The notes below the pieces were generated by a model. It made no database searches and was not told where the DNA came from. It was given only the letters and a program-made list of their open reading frames with translations. Of a stretch of DNA of 57,923 nt, positions 52,912-57,923 are shown piece after piece. Origin of the DNA: Sphingomonadales bacterium. GTDB lineage: Bacteria; Pseudomonadota; Alphaproteobacteria; Sphingomonadales; Sphingomonadaceae. Location: positions 1 through 57,923 of the forward strand of contig JAGWVC010000009.1 in the NCBI GenBank assembly GCA_018971065.1. Reading direction: 5' to 3'. Each line of letters begins with the position of its first letter. Positions within the stretch are counted from its first letter, which is position 1. A program made the position numbers and the translations under genes.

Positions 52912-53822
52912 ACCCACCCGGTCACACCGACACTGTCCTCGTCGTCGATGACGAGCCGGATTCGCTGCGCATGTTGTCCCGCGCGCTGGAGGCGGCCGAC
53001 ATTTCGGTGCTGATCGCCACCAGCGGCCAGACCGCGCTGGACCTGCTGGGCCATATCGTTCCCGACCTGATCATCATGGATGCGGTGATGCCCGGCATGG
53101 ATGGTTTCGAGGTGACAACCCGGATCAAGAAGCGGCCGGAACTGACGAATATCCCGGTGATCTTCATGACCGGCCTCACCGAAAGCGCCCACGTCGTCGA
53201 GGCTTTCGAGGTGGGCGGCATCGATTATGTGCGCAAGCCGGTGAACCTGTCCGAACTGGTCGCGCGCGTCCGCGTCCACATGGCGCAGGGCAGGGCGGTC
53301 CAGGCCAGCCTGGCCAGCCTCGACGCCACCGGGCGCATGGTCATGGCCACCGACGCGCGCGGCAGCCTGCTGTGGTGTACCCCCGGCGCCGAAGCCGCGA
53401 TCGGCCGCGTGGCCGAAAGCCCGCAACAGGGCACGCTGCCGCCCGAAGTTTCCGGCAAGCTGGAGCGGCTGCTGGCGCGCGGCGCCGCGGTGGGCAGTTC
53501 GGTGCGCTTCGAGAACGGCACGGTCGGCTCGCTGGAAATGGTGGTGATCGCCCATTACCGCGAGAACGAGGTGCTGATCCGCCTGAACGAACTGAACCCC
53601 GATCGCGATGTCGAGAAGCTGCGTGACCGCCTGGCCCTGACCCAGCGCGAGGCCGAGGTGCTGCTGTGGGTCAGTTATGGCAAGGCCAGCCTGGACATCT
53701 CCGAAGTGCTGGCGATCAGCCCGCGCACCGTGCAGAAGCATCTGGAGCGCATCTACGAGAAGCTGGGAGTCGAACGCCGGTCCGCCGCCGCAGCCATCGC
53801 CGTGCAGATGCTGAAGCAGTAA
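52908..53822 (+). CDS. LuxR/NarL-type response regulator with extra middle domain
   Basis: 304 residues. Receiver domain 8-125 with VLVVDDEPD, Asp58 (LIIMDAVMPG) and Lys110 (VRKPVN). Residues about 140-215 form a small PAS-like middle domain (GRMVMATDARGSLLWCTPGAE). The LuxR helix-turn-helix is at the end (LTQREAEVLLWVSYGKAS, ISPRTVQKHLERIYEKLGV). Its start overlaps the kinase end (ATGA), so the two are a two-component pair. Neighbouring genes of secreted oxidases, the receptor and RidA-like proteins are the probable targets. Confidence 0.92.
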   Translation: MNPPGHTDTVLVVDDEPDSLRMLSRALEAADISVLIATSGQTALDLLGHIVPDLIIMDAVMPGMDGFEVTTRIKKRPELTNIPVIFMTGLTESAHVVEAFEVGGIDYVRKPVNLSELVARVRVHMAQGRAVQASLASLDATGRMVMATDARGSLLWCTPGAEAAIGRVAESPQQGTLPPEVSGKLERLLARGAAVGSSVRFENGTVGSLEMVVIAHYRENEVLIRLNELNPDRDVEKLRDRLALTQREAEVLLWVSYGKASLDISEVLAISPRTVQKHLERIYEKLGVERRSAAAAIAVQMLKQ

Positions 53823-53825
53823 GGC

Positions 53826-54326
53826 TTACGGCTTCTTCGCGGCGATCGCCTCGATCTCGATCAGGTAGTACGGCCCGACCAGCGCGCCCACCTGGAACGC
53901 CGATCGCGCCACCGTGTTCGGGTTCTCGGCGGTGCCGAAGAACTGCCTGAACCCGTCGTTCACCCCGGCAAAATCCAGTTTGCCGAGTTTCGGGTCCGGC
54001 GCGATGAACAGCGTCAGCTTGACGAGGTCGCCCATCGTCATCCCTTGCGTGGCCAGGATCGCCTTGATCTTGCCCAGCACGCTGATCGTCTGCGTTTTCG
54101 AATCGCCGATGTCGTCGATCGATTTCACGTCGGCCACCGGTCTGGCGGGATCGACCGGCGAGGGGAGCTGGCCCGAGATGTAGAGCATGTCGGTGCCCGC
54201 GCTGACCCGCGCGGCATCGAGGATCAGCGCCTGCGGATTGCGCTTGATGCGCGTTACCTGCGCCTCGGCGGCAAGCGGTGCCAGCAGCATCGTGCCGGCA
54301 ATAGTCAGCGCCATCTTTTGCAGCAT
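53826..54326 (-). CDS. Exported RidA (YjgF/YER057c/UK114) family protein
   Basis: 166 residues. Signal peptide MLQKMALTIAGTMLLAPLAAEAQ, then a full RidA domain: MLYISGQLPSPVDPA, LGKIKAILATQGMTMGDLVKLTLFIAP, FRQFFG, VARSAFQVGALV and IEIEAIA. The Arg in VARS corresponds to E. coli RidA Arg105, which binds the imine's carboxylate; the Glu of IEIEAIA is also kept. Known RidA proteins are cytosolic imine/enamine deaminases, so export is unusual. Convergent with the response regulator (3-base gap), divergent from the TonB receptor. Confidence 0.88.
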   Translation of the reverse strand: MLQKMALTIAGTMLLAPLAAEAQVTRIKRNPQALILDAARVSAGTDMLYISGQLPSPVDPARPVADVKSIDDIGDSKTQTISVLGKIKAILATQGMTMGDLVKLTLFIAPDPKLGKLDFAGVNDGFRQFFGTAENPNTVARSAFQVGALVGPYYLIEIEAIAAKKP

Positions 54327-54412
54327 TTCCGGGCCTTTCCATCGTTCGCGGGATCGTCGGCACAGTTCCCCGCCCGCGCCGTGCAGGCCATGCGCAACTC
54401 GGCCCGCAACCG

Positions 54413-54428
54413 TACGCCAATCGGCGTA
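54413..54428. promoter_or_regulatory. TRCGC-N6-GCGTA inverted repeat (copy 2)
   Basis: TACGC-CAATCG-GCGTA (perfect arms; TACGCC and GGCGTA around AATC) in the 283-base gap between the exported RidA gene (minus, 87 bases away) and the TonB receptor gene (plus, 182 bases away). Same form as 47028-47043. The rest of the gap shows no gene. Confidence 0.45.
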
Positions 54429-54609
54429 TGGGATTTCCGCCCTCGATCCCGTCTGATGGCCTCACCGGATCGAAGGACCTGCCGACACGGACAGGCACCA
54501 CGCTCAGGGGGGGCATAACAGAAACACGGGCACACCGGCGCTTGGCAGGCGTCATGCGCACCAGCCCAGGCTGAGGGAGAGGTCCTGCACCTTAATGGGG
54601 GATCTCCAG

Positions 54610-57186
54610 ATGACGTGTAAATCGAAGGTCACAAGCATCGCCATCCTGACCACCGCGCTGGCCGTGCCCGGCGTTGCGCTTGCCGCCGGGGAGCCGGTGG
54701 CGGCGGCGGCGCCGGCCGCGCCCGAGGCGCCGCAGGGTGACATCATCGTCACCGGCACCCGCGCCGTCGGCCAGCAGGCCGCGCAATCGGCCACGCCGAT
54801 CCAGCTCCTGTCCAGCGATGCGCTGACTCACGTCGGCCAGCCGAATCTCAACCAGGCGCTGACCCAGATCGTCCCCTCGTTCCAGGCGCAGCAGCAGGGC
54901 ACCGACATGGCCAGCTTCTCGCTCTCGGCCCGCCTGCGCGGCGTCTCGCCGAACCACACGCTGCTGATGGTCAACGGCAAGCGCCGCCACGGCAATTCGA
55001 TCCTTCAGGTCATCAACGGCGCGTTCGGCGGCTCGGCCGCGCCCAGCCTCGATCTGATCCCGCCCGACATCGTCAGCCGCCTCGAAATCCTGCAGGACGG
55101 CGCCGCCGCGCAGTACGGTTCGGACGCGATCGCCGGGGTCATCAACATCATCCTCAAGCACGATACCCAGGGCGCCACGATCAAGGCCAACGTCGGCTCG
55201 TACTATGACGGCGAGGGCTTCACCCGCTCGCTCAGCGGCAACATGGGCTATGCGCTGGGCGATGCCGGCTTCCTCGACATCTCACTGTTCCATCGCCGCA
55301 ACGACTATACCACGCTGGGCACCGGGCAGACCTCGGTCACCAATGTCGATGGCACGCCCAACACCGGCGTTTCGGCGCTGTTCCAGCCGATCTATGCCGG
55401 GCTGACCAACAGCCACGCGCTCAATCACGTCACCGGCGGCCAGCCGAAGTCCGACCTCGACGTCGCGTTCTTCAACGCCGGGTACGATTTCGGCAGCATC
55501 CAGGCTTATGCCTTCGGCGACGTATCGTACCGCGATGGCAAGGCGCTACAGGGCTATCGCCCGCCCAACCGCATCTGCCCGGCATCGGGGGCCACGCCGT
55601 CGAACTGCTTCGCCCCCACCGTGGCGGCGGGCATGATCCCGATCATTGAGGTGAAGCAGAACGAATTCTCGCTGACCGGCGGCCTGAAGGGCGATATTTC
55701 CGGGTGGAACTGGGACGAAAGCATCACTTATGCCTCGGACCACGCCGACGTCTATACCGAGAATTCCGCCAACCTGACGCTGTTCCGCAACACCGGCAAC
55801 ACCCCGCGCGACTTCTATGATGGCGGCTTCAAGTTCACCCAGCTCACCACCACGCTGGACGTGCGCAAGGAATTCGATGTTGGCCTGGCCGGTCCGCTGA
55901 CCTTCGCGTTCGGCGGTGAAGTGCGCAAGGAAACCTACGAGATCAACGCGGGGGATGCGCTGTCCACCTATTTCGAGGGCGGCCAGTCGTTCCCCGGCTA
56001 CCTGAAGAGCGATGCCACGAAGAAGACGCGCAAGGCCCAGGCGGTCTACATCGACCTTACCACCAAGCCGGTCGATGGCCTGCTGGTGGAACTGGCGGGC
56101 CGCTACGAACACTACAGCGATTTCGGCAGCACCCAGATCGGCAAGATCACCGCGCGCTACGATTTCAGCCCGGCCATTGCCATCCGCGCCACCGCCAGCA
56201 CCGGATTCCGCGCCCCGTCGATGCCCGAGGTCAGCTATTCGGCCACCAATGTCTCGCCCACGGCGGCAACCGTACAGTTGGCGCCCGGCTCTGCGGGATC
56301 GCTGGCGGCCGGGTTCGGTGCGCTGAAGCCCGAGAAGTCGGTCAACCTGTCGGCCGGGCTGGTGTTCCGCCCGGTGGCGCGCCTCGTCGTCACGCTTGAT
56401 GTCTACTACATCAAGATCAACGACCGCATCGTCAGTTCCGGCTCGATCACCGGCAAGCGCAACGGCGTCGATGTCACCACGCCGCTGATCAACGGCCTGA
56501 CCCCGGCAGTGCTGGTGTCGCGGGCGATCGCCGCCAGCGGCAAGGCGATCGATCCCACCGTCGGCACCCTGGCGATCCAGACCTTCACTAACGGCATCGA
56601 TACCAGGACAACCGGCATCGAACTGTCGGCGCGTTATCCGGTCACCACCGACATCGGCAAGTTCGACCTGTCGCTGGGCATGAACTACAACAACAACAAG
56701 GTGACGAACAACAAGCTGGGCACGCTGTTCAACGCCCAGGCGCAGGCGATCATCGAAAGCGCCTCGCCGAAGACCAAGATCGTCGCGGGCGTCAACTTCG
56801 AGCACGGGCCGTTCACGGCGGTGATGCGCGCCACCTACTATGGCAAGACCGTGTCGCTGGTCAGCCCGGCCGTCAACACCGTCTCGCCCATCGCCGGCAA
56901 CTTCTGGCCGGTGGAAGTGCCCGCTGCGGTGATCGCCGACCTGGAACTGAGTTTCGACGCCACCAAGTGGCTGAACCTGGCGGTGGGCGCGAACAACCTG
57001 TTCAACAAGGTCCCGCCGATCCCCCGCCTGCTGACCACCGCCGACATGCCCGCCGGCGTGGCGGTTCCGGTCAACGGCACATCGCCCTACATCAACGGCC
57101 AGTCGGGCATCGATGCGCCCTACACGTTCGGCCCCTACGGCACCAAGGGCGGCTACTACTACGGCCGCGTCACCGTGAAGTTCTGA
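54610..57186 (+). CDS. TonB-dependent outer-membrane receptor (different subfamily)
   Basis: 858 residues. Signal peptide (MTCKSKVTSIAIL to ALAAG), TonB-box-like GDIIVTGTRAV, plug with RLRGVSPNHTLLMVNGKRRHG and VSRLEILQDGAAAQYGSDAIAGV, barrel ending ...GRVTVKF. It lacks the ILRGPQGTLFG form of the other three receptors and belongs to a distinct branch. ATG 54610 has GGGGG 8 bases upstream; ATG 54595 is an alternative. Placed between two exported RidA genes, it is the likely importer for the secreted flavoenzymes' substrate (inference). Confidence 0.92.
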   Translation: MTCKSKVTSIAILTTALAVPGVALAAGEPVAAAAPAAPEAPQGDIIVTGTRAVGQQAAQSATPIQLLSSDALTHVGQPNLNQALTQIVPSFQAQQQGTDMASFSLSARLRGVSPNHTLLMVNGKRRHGNSILQVINGAFGGSAAPSLDLIPPDIVSRLEILQDGAAAQYGSDAIAGVINIILKHDTQGATIKANVGSYYDGEGFTRSLSGNMGYALGDAGFLDISLFHRRNDYTTLGTGQTSVTNVDGTPNTGVSALFQPIYAGLTNSHALNHVTGGQPKSDLDVAFFNAGYDFGSIQAYAFGDVSYRDGKALQGYRPPNRICPASGATPSNCFAPTVAAGMIPIIEVKQNEFSLTGGLKGDISGWNWDESITYASDHADVYTENSANLTLFRNTGNTPRDFYDGGFKFTQLTTTLDVRKEFDVGLAGPLTFAFGGEVRKETYEINAGDALSTYFEGGQSFPGYLKSDATKKTRKAQAVYIDLTTKPVDGLLVELAGRYEHYSDFGSTQIGKITARYDFSPAIAIRATASTGFRAPSMPEVSYSATNVSPTAATVQLAPGSAGSLAAGFGALKPEKSVNLSAGLVFRPVARLVVTLDVYYIKINDRIVSSGSITGKRNGVDVTTPLINGLTPAVLVSRAIAASGKAIDPTVGTLAIQTFTNGIDTRTTGIELSARYPVTTDIGKFDLSLGMNYNNNKVTNNKLGTLFNAQAQAIIESASPKTKIVAGVNFEHGPFTAVMRATYYGKTVSLVSPAVNTVSPIAGNFWPVEVPAAVIADLELSFDATKWLNLAVGANNLFNKVPPIPRLLTTADMPAGVAVPVNGTSPYINGQSGIDAPYTFGPYGTKGGYYYGRVTVKF

Positions 57187-57194
57187 CCGCCCTG

Positions 57195-57225
57195 CCGGGT
57201 GGCGGGCGATGCCGCCGCCACCCGG
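57195..57225 (+). terminator. Strong hairpin between TonB receptor and RidA gene
   Basis: Eleven-base arms CCGGGTGGCGG (57195-57205) and CCGCCACCCGG (57215-57225), with TTTT only about 12 bases later. It probably attenuates read-through or protects the receptor mRNA. Confidence 0.6.
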
Positions 57226-57254
57226 CGATCCCGCGATTTTCAGAGAGGATGAAC

Positions 57255-57743
57255 ATGCGCACGTTCCTGCTGCTCAGCGCGCTGTCGTTGGCCACCACGG
57301 CCCAGGCCCGGCCAGTCCCGCCCAAGGCCGAAATCGTCCGCACCAGCGCCAGCCCCGCCGCCGTCATCGCCAGCACCGCCACGGTACCGCCGGGAAGCAG
57401 GCTGGTCTGGCTCTCGGGCGCCACCGCCTCGCCGGTCGATCCGGCAAAACCCGACGAATTCGGCGATACCGCCACGCAGACAAAGTCGATCCTCACGAAA
57501 ATGAAGGCCCAGCTTGAAGGCATGGGGCTCGGGATGGGGGATGTCATCAAGATGAACGTGTTCCTTGTCGCCCCCGAACCCGGCGGTCACATGGATGCGC
57601 CCGGAATGAACGCGGTGTTCAAGACCTTCTTCGGCACGCCGGAACAACCCAACAAGCCTACCCGCACCACTGTGCAGGTGGCCGCGCTGGGCCGCCCGAC
57701 CACGCTGGTCGAGATCGAGGCGGTGGTCGCCAAGGCACCCTGA
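57255..57743 (+). CDS. Exported RidA family protein
   Basis: 162 residues. Signal peptide MRTFLLLSALSLATTAQARP, then SRLVWLSGATASPVDPAKPDEFGD, MKAQLEGMGLGMGDVIKMNVFL, FKTFFG, TRTTVQVAAL and VEIEAVVAK. The Arg in PTRTT matches the substrate-binding Arg of RidA. More divergent than the protein at 53826, but the pair share signal peptides and the SPVDPA segment. AGAGAGG precedes the ATG at 57255; ATG 57249 is too close. Follows the receptor and its hairpin. Confidence 0.87.
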   Translation: MRTFLLLSALSLATTAQARPVPPKAEIVRTSASPAAVIASTATVPPGSRLVWLSGATASPVDPAKPDEFGDTATQTKSILTKMKAQLEGMGLGMGDVIKMNVFLVAPEPGGHMDAPGMNAVFKTFFGTPEQPNKPTRTTVQVAALGRPTTLVEIEAVVAKAP

Positions 57744-57873
57744 TGCGCTGTCATGCGATGCGTCGTCGATCGTGCGATCGACGGGGCGGGCTGGACCGGT
57801 GGCGGACTGACAAGCCCGTCATCTGCGGGCGGACGCCGGTGGTCCCGAAGCCGGCCATGCCCGCCCCGGAACG

Positions 57874-57909
57874 AAAAAGGGCGCCGATGCGGCACGCGCA
57901 TCGACACCC
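57874..57909 (-). terminator. Intrinsic terminator for a minus-strand gene right of the window
   Basis: On the minus strand a 13-base stem with three non-Watson-Crick or G-U positions (57897-57909 with 57879-57891), a 5-base loop, and then TTTTTCG. No gene in the window needs it on this strand, so a minus-strand gene should end just beyond 57923. A shorter repeat CGTCGATCG/CGATCGACG (57764-57783) follows the RidA stop. Confidence 0.75.
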
Positions 57910-57923
57910 TCCAGCCGGGCCTG

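Overview
The window is a GC-rich (roughly two thirds G+C by eye), densely packed catabolic and redox region. It is probably from a sphingomonad-type alphaproteobacterium such as Novosphingobium or Sphingobium. The reasons are four large TonB-dependent receptors, many SDR, Rieske, NTF2-like and EthD genes, a CYP101-like P450, and a short palindrome of the GTCATGCTGAAC type that I associate with that group. The genus is inference.

Left and centre (1-43.8 kb) form an accessory ring-oxidation island. It holds six single-component-type Rieske oxygenase alpha subunits (2885-4228, 5295-6614, 13204-14544, 16922-18100, 22582-23982, 23995-25179) and one small Rieske ferredoxin (35940-36290). Also present are a camphor-P450-like CYP (7583-8782), two KstD/fumarate-reductase-like flavoproteins, eight SDRs, four MDR-type reductases, seven NTF2/SnoaL-like domains, three VOC proteins, two EthD proteins, a GFA protein, a CoA ligase, a ThuA-like protein and three TonB receptors. 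No Rieske beta subunit and no flavoprotein reductase are visible, so electrons must come from elsewhere. The substrate cannot be read from sequence. A polycyclic, terpenoid, steroid-like or aryl compound is plausible. A TetR regulator (12422-13090) sits among near-identical operator-like sequences placed before two receptor genes, its own gene and two Rieske genes.

A large minus-strand operon runs from the receptor at 12.2 kb leftwards: receptor, double NTF2, P450, GFA, NTF2, Rieske, VOC, NTF2, Rieske, then Tat flavoprotein, cytochrome c and SDR. Other operons are Rieske-SDR-NTF2 (13.2-15.7 kb, plus), Rieske-TIM barrel-EthD (18.1-15.8 kb, minus), SDR-VOC-Rieske-Rieske (21.2-25.2 kb, plus), MDR-SDR-EthD (27.6-25.2 kb, minus), SDR-VOC-ferredoxin (37.6-35.9 kb, minus) and Dabb/PASTA-ABM-MDR-KstD-like (43.8-40.0 kb, minus).

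A tRNA-Pro(UGG) gene (43982-44058) separates this from a different region. First come a radical-SAM anSME-like enzyme, a GST and a TSUP permease. Then comes what I regard as the most interesting block (47.0-57.8 kb): a secreted flavin amine oxidase plus cytochrome c, and a Tat-lipoprotein relative of D-amino-acid oxidase whose domain order is circularly permuted, plus a second cytochrome c. These are followed by a hybrid histidine kinase with an apparent one-base frameshift, a REC-LuxR response regulator, a TonB receptor, and two RidA-family proteins that both carry signal peptides. Together they suggest a periplasmic amine or amino-acid oxidation pathway: uptake by the receptor, oxidation by the flavoenzymes with electrons to c-type cytochromes, imine clean-up by exported RidA proteins, and control by the two-component pair.

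All four receptor genes are followed at once by a strong hairpin before the next gene. No CRISPR array, insertion sequence, integrase or rRNA gene was seen.
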